Part shown: positions 43,419 to 51,803 of the stretch, piece by piece | Layout: each line of letters opens with the position of its first letter | Numbering within the stretch: the stretch's first letter is position 1 | Origin: Pukyongia salina | Lineage (GTDB): Bacteria > Bacteroidota > Bacteroidia > Flavobacteriales > Flavobacteriaceae | Reading direction: 5' to 3' | Assembly (NCBI RefSeq): GCF_002966125.1 | Contig: NZ_CP027062.1 | Coordinates: 2,356,001-2,420,000, forward strand | Length of the DNA stretch: 64,000 bases | Program-made: the position numbers and the translations under genes | Notes under the pieces: generated by a model | What the model saw: the letters and a program-made list of their open reading frames with translations, nothing else | Told to the model about the DNA's origin: nothing | Database searches by the model: none

Positions 43419-45095
43419 TCAGATTTCAGAAATAAAAGTGTCCAGATCCTGATCCTGTATAAGTTTCATCCTGGTTCTTAATCTGGACCTATTTTGATAC
43501 ACTGAAGACAAATTTATATTCTGAATGAGCGCAATTTCCGGATTATCAATATTTAAACGGATAAGTGAGCACAATTTAATTTCCGATTTGGTGAGATAAG
43601 GAAATTGTTGCTTTAGGCTATGATAAAATTCGTTACTAAGCAGATCGACTCTATTCTGAAAATCGATAATTTCTTCCTCTGCCATCACTTTATTTTTAAT
43701 TTCCTTCTCAAGTAATTCGTAACCCTTTCCCTTAGACCTCCCTTTTAATTGCTTGATTTCTTTTATCCTCTCTAATAGTTCTTTAGCCCATTTCTGATTG
43801 TATGAAATATTTACGGCAAAGTCCACAAGATCTTGTTTTTTTGAAGCTATTTCGGATTGTAAAACTTCGTTCTTTAATTTCTCAACATTGGCTCTTTCTT
43901 CCTCAATGAGTTTGGCCGCCTTTGCCCTTCGCACGCGGAATCTATAATGACTCATAATTACGAAAATAAACAGTACAAAAGCCGCGATAGACATGATTAG
44001 GATCCAGGTAGTTACTTCCGATTTTTCCTCTTCTTTCAACCTTAGAATTTTTTCTTGTTCATAAGATTTTTTAGATCGATCCATTACGATGCGCGAAAGA
44101 TCTGTCTGTGTGTCGAACCTAATTTTTTCTTCTACTCTCTCTATACTATCCTTTAATCGACTAGCTTCATTAGAATATGAAATAACTTTTTTATAATCGC
44201 CCAAAGCTTTGTAATATTCTTCGTAAGTATGAGCCAGTAGGATACGGTTATATACTTTTTGAGGATAATTTCCCAGGGAGTCCATCTGCGTTAAAACATG
44301 TGAAAGTATTCGATTTGCCTCTGGTAGATTTCCAAGCTTGATGTCTGTATCTGCCCATTGGATCCCGGCTCTCATCCATCGCTCACCGTCGTTAAAAGCA
44401 GGATATATTTTTAAATAGTTATTGGAAAAATAATCTCTCGCTTTATCAAATTCACCTTTCCTCATGTGAATTAGTGCAACATTATCGTATACGCTCCCGG
44501 CGAAATGTTTATGCGTTTTCAATACCTCGGGATATTCTAGTATTCTATTGAAAAAATACATCGCAGAGTCGTACTCCTTTAAAAATTCTTGATAGTAAAC
44601 ACCTACATTATTGTAGGCGCTGTATTTCATAATATGATCAGAATTCTCATTATCATAATAAGCAACAGATTCGGCACATATCCTGCGAAAATTGTTCCTG
44701 TCATTATCCGATATATAGGTCTTTGCTAAATGAACATAAGTAAATGTTATATTCATATAGTCCTTTTGTTTTTTTAAAATTGGTAGGGCCTCCTCTGCTA
44801 GTGAAACTAATAACTCGGTTTGGCCTGAATCACCGTAGTGGGCTAAAAATATATTATAAAATTGTACGCGCAGACTGTCACTTTCTATGTCCTGGACAAG
44901 GTCGATACCTTTATAATAATCTATAGCATTTAATGGTACACCTGTTCCTAATTTTTGATTTAAGCCGTCAAGAAAAGTCGTAAATTCTTCTGTACTTTTA
45001 TTCTCGGTGTAGGATTGTGGGTATAGCGTAAGATTAGTGCATAGAATTATACACATAAGAAAAGTCCAAAAAGGTGTTTTATCGTTAACTATCAT
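43419..45095 (-). CDS. Paralogous membrane-anchored TPR regulator with C-terminal HTH
   Basis: 558 aa from the ATG at 45095; the frame extends 7 codons to a GTG that would lie upstream of the predicted transcript start. Signal or anchor (about 1-27), periplasmic TPR region, transmembrane helix (about 366-386, TTWILIMSIAAFVLFIFVIM), coiled coil, and an HTH nearly identical in pattern to its neighbour (LTKSEIKLCSLIRLNIDN, then SSVYQNRSRLR). Tandem duplication is the simplest origin. A consensus promoter places transcription at or next to the start codon. Confidence 0.87.
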   Translation of the reverse strand: MIVNDKTPFWTFLMCIILCTNLTLYPQSYTENKSTEEFTTFLDGLNQKLGTGVPLNAIDYYKGIDLVQDIESDSLRVQFYNIFLAHYGDSGQTELLVSLAEEALPILKKQKDYMNITFTYVHLAKTYISDNDRNNFRRICAESVAYYDNENSDHIMKYSAYNNVGVYYQEFLKEYDSAMYFFNRILEYPEVLKTHKHFAGSVYDNVALIHMRKGEFDKARDYFSNNYLKIYPAFNDGERWMRAGIQWADTDIKLGNLPEANRILSHVLTQMDSLGNYPQKVYNRILLAHTYEEYYKALGDYKKVISYSNEASRLKDSIERVEEKIRFDTQTDLSRIVMDRSKKSYEQEKILRLKEEEKSEVTTWILIMSIAAFVLFIFVIMSHYRFRVRRAKAAKLIEEERANVEKLKNEVLQSEIASKKQDLVDFAVNISYNQKWAKELLERIKEIKQLKGRSKGKGYELLEKEIKNKVMAEEEIIDFQNRVDLLSNEFYHSLKQQFPYLTKSEIKLCSLIRLNIDNPEIALIQNINLSSVYQNRSRLRTRMKLIQDQDLDTFISEI

Positions 45096-45100
45096 TAACA

Positions 45101-45130
45101 CAAAGATATATAACACATTTTATACACAAA
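45101..45130 (-). promoter_or_regulatory. Consensus promoter of the 558-aa regulator
   Basis: On the minus strand TTTG (45130-45127), 18 nt, then TATCTTTG (45108-45101). The transcript would start around 45095, the A of the ATG, so the mRNA may be leaderless. A TATACA copy (45121) lies between the two elements. Confidence 0.62.
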
Positions 45131-46031
45131 TTCCTTCGTTGTTGAGTACGCATGATTCCTATAATGGCTAACTAACTTCATGTACTTATAAGTTTTTAAT
45201 AAGGCAATTGGAGATAATTGAATAGTATAAGGATCAATCAAAACATAATCACTAAATATTCCGGGCACGAACCGTTCTACTTAGTGTTCATCAAATTCAT
45301 TCTTCGTTATAGCATCAGTGAAACAACCTGTAACGTAAGGCAAACGATAATATAAATAAATAACATAACTACTAGTATTTTTCGAGGCCTAACAAACTTT
45401 TCCTTTTGATAGAAAATAATAAGATGTACCATACATGAAAGTGGGATTGAGGTTAAACTTTACTATTTATAATTTTCCGAAAGACTTGAAGTTCCCGGCT
45501 TTATTAAATCAAATCCTCTTAAACTCTATTAATTGTCGATATATACAATAACTTGAATGTGTATAAGCTTACAGAGCTTTTAAAGTGATTTAAATCGATT
45601 TTGGCTAATCTAAAAAGGAAGGAAATAGTTTGCTAAAATTCTATATATCAATTATATATACAGCATCTATTATATAGATATAATAATTGAAGATATGAGG
45701 GTGGTTCCGAAATTGAGAAAGGAGAAGTGAATTGGGTAAAAAGTTAAGTAAAGAGGGAGAAAATCGCATAAATAAAAAGAGCCCTTCTTTGGAAGGGCTC
45801 TAAGAATACATAACCTCTAAATTATGATTCTCTAATCACAGCCATACTGCAATCAGTTTTTAATGTCATTTATTTCTATGAAAACCGAGGTTTTCGTATA
45901 CAAACAGTTAGACAATGTAATAAAATCTGAACAATCTGCTCTACAATTCAAGCTTATTAACATTTTGTTTAGGAATTGTTATCGACTATGCATATCCCTT
46001 AAATTAACACCACATCGTGGCATTATATAAG
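45131..46031. other. Long AT-rich non-coding stretch
   Basis: About 900 bp without a convincing gene on either strand. It holds an inverted repeat TATACA-N12-TGTATA (45542-45565), loosely 11-bp-phased TAT units (45646, 45657, 45668, 45679), a hairpin near 45877-45902 and the terminator at 45773-45801. Nothing else was recognised. Confidence 0.5.
45773..45801 (-). terminator. Minus-strand intrinsic terminator, probably of the M28 peptidase gene
   Basis: A perfect 10-bp stem (45778-45787 with 45792-45801, 4-nt loop) is followed by T's on the minus strand. It is 230 nt beyond the stop at 46032. Confidence 0.75.
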
Positions 46032-47054
46032 CTATTCCTTCTTTCCAAGTTTATCTGCGACGATCCTGTTCTCCCTATTCGATACTTCCCAGGCGGTCTG
46101 GAAAATAAGACGGGCTCTTTTCGCCAATAGATCGTATTCTATCTTATCCGGCGTATCGGTAGGTTTGTGATAATCCTCATGTACGCCATTAAAATAAAAG
46201 ATTACCGGAATATTATTTTTTGCAAAATTATAATGATCGCTACGGTAATAAAAACGATTTGGGTCGTTTTCATCATTAAATTTATAATCCAGTTCTAACT
46301 GTATATATTTATCATTAACAGCTTCCGAGACATCATGAAGCTCCTGGCTAAGTTTATCACTACCAATTAAATACACATAGTCTTCATCACCTGCTTTATC
46401 CGGATCTATCCTACCAATCATGTCGGTATTAAGATTGCACACAGTATTCTCTAATGGAAAAATTGGGTTCTCGGTATAATATTTCGATCCAAATAAACCA
46501 ATTTCTTCCCCCGTAACGTGCAAGAATAAGATTGATCGTTTAGGGCCATTTCCATCACGAACCGCTTGTTGAAACGCTTCGGCGATCTCAAGCAAAGCCA
46601 CAGTACCACTTCCATCATCATCGGCGCCATTATAAATATCACCGTTCTCTCGCATACCCACATGGTCGTAATGCGCTGAGAGGACTATTATTTCTTCCGG
46701 CTTTTCCGAACCTTTTATAAAGGCAACCACATTCTCCGAGTCTGTCTTTATCCTTCTTCCAAGGTAACTGGCAGGGATGGTCTGGTAATAGTTGTTCTCT
46801 TCAATTGGAGATTGAATTCCCTGATCCATATAAAAATTCCGAAGGTATTCAGCAGCTAATTTCTGGCCATCCGTTCCTGTCATTCGTCCTTCCATTTTAT
46901 CACTGGCAAACGTATACAAATGAGTTTTTAGCTCTTCAGCAGTGATCGTATTAGCATAGTCAACTCGAGTTGAAATCTTTTGTATGCTCTTTGTTTGCGC
47001 CGAATTACATGAAATTGTTAAAACCGATAAGGCTACAATGAGAATATGTTTCAT
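46032..47054 (-). CDS. M28 family zinc aminopeptidase, lipoprotein
   Basis: 340 aa from the ATG at 47054; 44 upstream codons in the open frame lack protein character. A lipobox LTISC marks lipidation near residue 16. The M28 core has all Zn-site motifs: SAHYDHVG, GADDDGSGT, TGEEIGLFGS, NTDMIGR and HEDYHKPTD. It probably cleaves N-terminal residues from peptides at the periplasmic face of a membrane. It stands alone. Confidence 0.9.
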   Translation of the reverse strand: MKHILIVALSVLTISCNSAQTKSIQKISTRVDYANTITAEELKTHLYTFASDKMEGRMTGTDGQKLAAEYLRNFYMDQGIQSPIEENNYYQTIPASYLGRRIKTDSENVVAFIKGSEKPEEIIVLSAHYDHVGMRENGDIYNGADDDGSGTVALLEIAEAFQQAVRDGNGPKRSILFLHVTGEEIGLFGSKYYTENPIFPLENTVCNLNTDMIGRIDPDKAGDEDYVYLIGSDKLSQELHDVSEAVNDKYIQLELDYKFNDENDPNRFYYRSDHYNFAKNNIPVIFYFNGVHEDYHKPTDTPDKIEYDLLAKRARLIFQTAWEVSNRENRIVADKLGKKE

Positions 47055-47272
47055 TCTAATTTTAATTTTTGAATGGCTAAATATACAGGAATGATGCTTG
47101 GGCTTTGTGAAAATTATGTGAAAATCGGTAACCCACATAGTAAAAAATATATCCCTATACTGGTGTTGATGGTATCGAACATACAAAGGGGATTTTTCCT
47201 GAAATTGTATCGAAGGGTCAAATTAAACTTTTTAAAAGCCTAACTTTAGTTCATTATAGAAAATAAGGAAAT

Positions 47273-47665
47273 ATGGATACTTATAAAGTGGACGATAGTG
47301 CGAAACACGTAAAGATAGATGTAAAGGTGGGTTCTACCGGTTCGGCGGAGACCAGAGTTTATCTGGATACTATTACAGCAGACAACCGCATTTGCGAATC
47401 GGATGACAATAGCAATGGAAATATCCCAGCCACCAAAGCCGGTATAAATCGCAAATTATTTCTCAGAACCTTAATAGTTAATACCTCGCTTAATTTCTCC
47501 AACATACCCGATTCTGCTGTGAAAGATGCGATAAAGATGACACACATCATCTATACACTCGATGGAGGGCCTCAAGGGGAGAAGCCGTTCAATAACCTGG
47601 ATGCTATCGTCAACGATTCTGATATATCCAGCGTGGAAATAACCAAACGAATAGAATTTGTATGA
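47273..47665 (+). CDS. Hypothetical protein, 130 aa, coupled to an outer-membrane candidate
   Basis: Not recognised. It has no signal peptide and looks beta-rich (VKIDVKVGSTGSAETRVYLDTI), with a conserved-looking Asn/Asp-rich middle and a C-terminal segment with IVNDSDISSVEITKRIEF. A TAACTTTA -7-like element lies at 47241-47248. Its stop overlaps the next start (ATGA), so the two proteins are very likely partners. Function unknown. Confidence 0.65.
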   Translation: MDTYKVDDSAKHVKIDVKVGSTGSAETRVYLDTITADNRICESDDNSNGNIPATKAGINRKLFLRTLIVNTSLNFSNIPDSAVKDAIKMTHIIYTLDGGPQGEKPFNNLDAIVNDSDISSVEITKRIEFV

Positions 47666-49023
47666 AAAATATTTGTACCATACTCGCCATAATCCTTATT
47701 CAGTTTGTTTGGGCACAGGACACTAACCCTGAGAAAAAAGAAAAGGAAATTTCTTTCGATAATCTTGAAGTTCCCAATACTCCAGCTTTTATATTACTGG
47801 ATGAGGCGCCCACAAGTATTCAACGGCCAAATTCAACCCGGGCATTTGCCTTGGATCTCATTCAGGATGTCACCGAAGATGGCGTTTTGGGGAATCTTGC
47901 CGTTGAAGTAACTCCTTTTTGGATGATCCAACATACCCATATGACCCCCGAAAAATATTACGGAATCAAAACACAGGAGGACGGAAGTGTTTCGCAGAAT
48001 TTCTTTTCCAAACTTCGCCTGGCCTCAGTGTCGGCGGCATATATGAAATCTGCCGATTCTATTACGAACATCAGTATTGGGGTTAGAACAACCTTGTTTG
48101 AGATAAAACGACAGGACGATATTAAAGATTATAAGGAAGCTTTGCAACAGGCGCAGAAGTATCTTAATAATTCGGCAAATTATATGGAGCAATATAATAC
48201 CCAATGCAAGATACCAAAACCTGAAAATTACAGAAGCGAAACAGCATTTCAGGAAGCTATGCAAACATATAAAGGGATTTGCGACAAACCGGAACCTACC
48301 AGACCTACTGTGGGTGCGACCGATGAAGAAATCCAAAAATATCGTGCCGCGATCAAAGAATACAGACTTGCTTGCTACTGCCCACCGGACCCTCGTGATT
48401 ATGATACAACCGCTCAATTTGAAGCTGCAAAGGAATGGTATGAAGCCGGATTGAATGCTTTTCGAGAGAAGAAACGTGAAGAAGATAATTTTACAGCGAA
48501 AGACCTGGACGTTGCCTTTAAAGAGATTACCAGTAGGAAACCGCTTTTTGCCATAGACCTGGCGGCCGCTTATAATCAGAGATTCTTCGGAAATACTTTT
48601 AACGACAATACCGCAGGGAGATTCGGGATATGGAGCACCCTTACTTTGTCTTCCTTCCTCGATAAGAAAAAAACAAACAGAGACTACTTTAATGTCTACG
48701 GCTTCGTTCGATATCTGGATGATACAAGACGTGGGATATTCCCTGCTGCGAACGATGACCGATTTAATGCCTTCGATCTGGGTGTTAAGGGAGAGTTGGA
48801 ATTCGACAAGCTAAGTGTGGCCTACGAGTATATAAACAGGAGCGGAGATATGGAAGGGTATCGTTCTGTGGGAACTATCCGGTATCAACTTATCAACGAC
48901 ATCTTCCTCACAGGAAGCTTCGGAAATAATTTTGAAGAAACAGATGACCTCGTTACCCTCTTCGGAATAAAATGGGGAATCAATGGCGCCCTTCAATCTA
49001 TTACCATCCCGCAAACCGACTAA
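47662..49023 (+). CDS. Hypothetical exported, probably outer-membrane, protein with a coiled insertion
   Basis: 453 aa with a signal peptide (about 1-18, ending VWAQ). The N-terminal (about 60-160) and C-terminal (about 280-445) parts have alternating strands typical of a beta-barrel, e.g. LSVAYEYINRSGDMEGYRSV and a final SLGIKWGINGA-like strand pattern. A helical, Pro- and Cys-containing insertion (about 165-275, with CKIPKP, ICDKPEP, ACYCPPDP) separates them. Translation is coupled to the 130-aa gene. Role unknown. Confidence 0.7.
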   Translation: MKNICTILAIILIQFVWAQDTNPEKKEKEISFDNLEVPNTPAFILLDEAPTSIQRPNSTRAFALDLIQDVTEDGVLGNLAVEVTPFWMIQHTHMTPEKYYGIKTQEDGSVSQNFFSKLRLASVSAAYMKSADSITNISIGVRTTLFEIKRQDDIKDYKEALQQAQKYLNNSANYMEQYNTQCKIPKPENYRSETAFQEAMQTYKGICDKPEPTRPTVGATDEEIQKYRAAIKEYRLACYCPPDPRDYDTTAQFEAAKEWYEAGLNAFREKKREEDNFTAKDLDVAFKEITSRKPLFAIDLAAAYNQRFFGNTFNDNTAGRFGIWSTLTLSSFLDKKKTNRDYFNVYGFVRYLDDTRRGIFPAANDDRFNAFDLGVKGELEFDKLSVAYEYINRSGDMEGYRSVGTIRYQLINDIFLTGSFGNNFEETDDLVTLFGIKWGINGALQSITIPQTD

Positions 49024-49106
49024 TTTTATCTGTTTTACATTGATAAAATATTGTTAAACAGTTTTAATAAAGTGGGATCTATTTCATATTTTCGTGCCCC
49101 GAAACA

Positions 49107-49418
49107 ATGAAGCAGTTCTCTCAGTACATATTAACGGTTTTGGTGATATTCTCACTATTTGCTCCCGCTGTGATCCCCTTTATCGAGGACGATCGGGTAG
49201 ATCTAATAGTGCTTAACCCTATTGAGGAAGAGAATAAACAAGACAATAAGTTAAAGAACCTCAAGGACCTGGAAGAGAAGCAGGTTTTCTTCGAGCGCTT
49301 CAATGGAATGGAAAGTGAGTTTCTATCCCTTCAACAAAATTTAGATCGTCATTACCTGGACGATTTTTCAGAGTTTCATATTCAGATCAATAATCCACCC
49401 CCTGAACGTAGGAGTTAG
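49107..49418 (+). CDS. Small membrane-anchored or secreted hypothetical protein
   Basis: 103 aa: an N-terminal signal or anchor (MKQFSQYILTVLVIFSLFA), then an acidic, charged helical tail with a likely coiled coil (EEENKQDNKLKNLKDLEEK) and a Pro-rich end. A TATTTTCG -7-like element precedes it. It lies 61 nt before the SulP gene on the same strand. Not recognised. Confidence 0.65.
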   Translation: MKQFSQYILTVLVIFSLFAPAVIPFIEDDRVDLIVLNPIEEENKQDNKLKNLKDLEEKQVFFERFNGMESEFLSLQQNLDRHYLDDFSEFHIQINNPPPERRS

Positions 49419-49446
49419 TTTTTCAGTACGCGAATAAATTAACTCA

Positions 49447-49466
49447 TCTTCAGAGCTTTCTGAAGA
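49447..49466 (+). promoter_or_regulatory. Hairpin in front of the SulP start
   Basis: An 8-bp perfect stem (T-CTTCAGA with TCTGAAG-A, loop GCTT) ends 13 nt before the ATG. No T-run follows. It could influence translation initiation or mRNA processing. Confidence 0.4.
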
Positions 49467-49479
49467 AAAATCTATTACT

Positions 49480-51057
49480 ATGTTCAAAAATTTAAAGAGC
49501 GACTTACCCGCAAGTATTGTCGTATTTTTCGTTGCGTTGCCACTTTGTTTAGGGATTGCCCTGGCTAGTGGAGCACCGCTTTTCTCCGGTCTCATAGCAG
49601 GGATCGTAGGAGGAATTGTGGTAGGCTCCCTTAGTGGTTCTCAAATTGGGGTAAGCGGTCCTGCAGCGGGGTTGGCCGCTATTGTTTTAGCCGCTATTGC
49701 TACCCTTGGTAGCTTCGAAAATTTCCTACTAGCTGTGGTGCTGGGAGGAGTTATTCAATTGATCTTCGGAATTCTGAAAGCCGGAGTAATTGGTTATTAT
49801 TTTCCATCATCTGTCATTAAGGGGATGCTAACTGGTATTGGGATAATCATCATTCTGAAACAGATACCTCATTTCTTTGGATATAATGCAGATCCCGAAG
49901 GCGATTTTGCCTTCCTTCAGGTTGATGGAGAAAATACTTTCTCCGGGATCATACAAACAGTAAAGTACATTAGCCCCGGGGCCACTATAGTCGCACTGGT
50001 AGGCCTCGGTATTTTGATCCTGTGGGAGAAGGTATTGTCTAAAAAAGCAAAGTTATTTACTTTGATACAGGGCCCGCTGGTTGCGGTTATCTTCGGAATC
50101 GTATATTTTGTGCTTACCGAAGGAACCCGATTTGGAATTGCTTCCGATAATCTGGTTAGCGTGCCGGCTCCCGAAGATGCCAGCTCATTCCTGGCACAAT
50201 TCACATTTCCTAACTTTTCCGAGATCACCAATCCGCAGATATGGATCGTGGCATTTACCATTGCCCTGGTGGCCAGTTTGGAGACCTTATTGTGCGTGGA
50301 AGCTACCGATAAACTAGACCCCCAGAAAAGAGTTACTCCTACCAATAGAGAACTTCTGGCCCAGGGGACCGGAAATATCATGTCCGGGCTAATTGGTGGT
50401 TTACCCATTACGCAGGTAATTGTGAGAAGTTCAGCCAACATTCAATCGGGAGGGAAAACTAAGGCTTCGGCTATCATTCACGGATTCTTCCTGCTGATCT
50501 CGATCATCCTTATCCCAAAATTGCTCAATAAAATTCCGTTATCGGTACTGGCCGCAATTTTACTGGTAGTGGGATATAAATTGGCCAAGCCTGCTTTATT
50601 CAAGAAAATGTATGCCCTTGGCTGGAAACAATTCGTTCCCTTCACAGTAACTGTCACAGGAATAATATTTACCGATCTGCTTATCGGCATCGGTCTGGGA
50701 CTTGCTGTTGGGATCGTTGTCATACTTCTGAAAAGCTACCAAAACTCGCATTTCCTGCACATAGAAGATAAGAGTAATGGGAAGCATAAAATTAAAATGA
50801 CCCTCGCAGAAGAAGTTACTTTCTTCAATAAGGGTGCAATTTTAAAGGAGCTTGATAATCTCCCCGAGGATACTTATCTTGAGCTGGATGTGAGAAAAAC
50901 ACGCTATCTGGACAATGATATCGTTGAGATCCTCGAAGATTTTTCAGAAAAAGCAAGGAATCGAAATATTACAATAAAAATAATCTCCGAAAGGGGAGAG
51001 GTGGAAAATCCACCGAGCTATATTCAATTTTTTAAACTAAGACCAAAAACAACGTAA
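49480..51057 (+). CDS. SulP/SLC26 family anion transporter
   Basis: 525 aa. About 10-12 transmembrane helices open with DLPASIVVFFVALPLCLGIALASGAP, quoted here only as DLPASIVVFFVALPLCLG; further signatures are GSQIGVSGPAAGLAAI and GLPITQVIVRSSANI. A C-terminal STAS domain (about 430-525) has YLELDVRKTRYLDND. Relatives move bicarbonate, sulfate or other anions with Na or H. The carbonic anhydrase gene 12 nt downstream makes bicarbonate the likely substrate (inference). Confidence 0.9.
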   Translation: MFKNLKSDLPASIVVFFVALPLCLGIALASGAPLFSGLIAGIVGGIVVGSLSGSQIGVSGPAAGLAAIVLAAIATLGSFENFLLAVVLGGVIQLIFGILKAGVIGYYFPSSVIKGMLTGIGIIIILKQIPHFFGYNADPEGDFAFLQVDGENTFSGIIQTVKYISPGATIVALVGLGILILWEKVLSKKAKLFTLIQGPLVAVIFGIVYFVLTEGTRFGIASDNLVSVPAPEDASSFLAQFTFPNFSEITNPQIWIVAFTIALVASLETLLCVEATDKLDPQKRVTPTNRELLAQGTGNIMSGLIGGLPITQVIVRSSANIQSGGKTKASAIIHGFFLLISIILIPKLLNKIPLSVLAAILLVVGYKLAKPALFKKMYALGWKQFVPFTVTVTGIIFTDLLIGIGLGLAVGIVVILLKSYQNSHFLHIEDKSNGKHKIKMTLAEEVTFFNKGAILKELDNLPEDTYLELDVRKTRYLDNDIVEILEDFSEKARNRNITIKIISERGEVENPPSYIQFFKLRPKTT

Positions 51058-51069
51058 AAAAAACACACT

Positions 51070-51699
51070 ATGAAAGCACATACAAGAGAAACACAAGCAA
51101 CAATGACTCCCGATAAAGCTCTACAGTTTTTGAAGGAAGGAAACGAAAGATTTCAGAATAACCTGAAAGCAAACCGAAATCTACTACAACAAGTAAACGA
51201 AACTGCGGAGGGCCAATTCCCTTTTGCAACGATTTTAAGTTGTATAGATTCCCGCGTCTCGGCCGAACTTGTGTTCGACCAGGGATTGGGCGACATCTTC
51301 AGTATTAGAATCGCCGGTAATTTCATCAACCAGGATATTCTTGGAAGTATGGAATTTGCCTGTAAGTTGGCAGGAACCAAGCTTTTGGTTGTTCTAGGAC
51401 ACACCTGTTGTGGAGCCGTTAAAGGAGCCTGCGATCATGCACGCATGGGGAATCTCACAACTCTAATAAATAAGATAGAACCTGCCGTATTCGCTGTTAA
51501 GGAACCACAGGACGAATCTAAACGTAATTCGTCAAATCTGGAGTTTGTAGATGAGGTGGCCAAAGTGAATGTAGAAATGGCAATAGAAAATATCCGAAAC
51601 CAGAGTGTTATCCTCCGGGATATGGAGCAGGAAGGAAGTATAAAGATCGTGGGTGCGATGTACGACCTTGCCACAGGAGGTGTAACCTTCTACGATTAA
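51070..51699 (+). CDS. Beta-carbonic anhydrase
   Basis: 209 aa, cytoplasmic. Zn ligands are the Cys of ILSCIDSR, and the His and Cys of LGHTCCGAVKGA; the catalytic Asp-Arg dyad is in CIDSR. It interconverts CO2 and bicarbonate. It follows the SulP gene by 12 nt and is followed by a strong terminator, so the pair forms one transcription unit for inorganic carbon uptake or supply. Confidence 0.93.
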   Translation: MKAHTRETQATMTPDKALQFLKEGNERFQNNLKANRNLLQQVNETAEGQFPFATILSCIDSRVSAELVFDQGLGDIFSIRIAGNFINQDILGSMEFACKLAGTKLLVVLGHTCCGAVKGACDHARMGNLTTLINKIEPAVFAVKEPQDESKRNSSNLEFVDEVAKVNVEMAIENIRNQSVILRDMEQEGSIKIVGAMYDLATGGVTFYD

Positions 51700-51707
51700 A
51701 CAGTAAG

Positions 51708-51735
51708 AACCCGGGGAGATCCCCGGGTTTTTTGT
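51708..51735 (+). terminator. Terminator of the SulP-carbonic anhydrase unit
   Basis: A perfect GC-rich 10-bp inverted repeat (51708-51717 with 51720-51729) closes on a very short loop and runs into T's, 9 nt after the stop. Confidence 0.9.
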
Positions 51736-51759
51736 TTTATTCTGAAATACATAACTTTA
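51731..51759 (+). promoter_or_regulatory. Likely promoter of the DUF4397 gene
   Basis: TTTG (51731-51734), 17 nt, TAACTTTA (51752-51759). The start would be near 51766, ahead of the ATG at 51804. The -33 element overlaps the T-run of the preceding terminator. Confidence 0.45.
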
Positions 51760-51803
51760 CGAGTACCCCTTTGATCGCTTTTTTCAACCTCAAAAAAAAA
51801 CCT

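Noticed and set aside
38532-46031. Integrated island using tRNA-His as attachment site
   Set aside because: The gene-poor stretch begins at the tRNA, but I found no second copy of the tRNA 3' end, no integrase, transposase or phage gene.
47055-47186. 44-codon upstream extension of the M28 peptidase
   Set aside because: The lipoprotein signal peptide starts at the internal ATG (47054), so the extension would block export.
49917-50441. 174-codon minus-strand frame
   Set aside because: Antisense to the SulP transporter; no start context or protein-like pattern.
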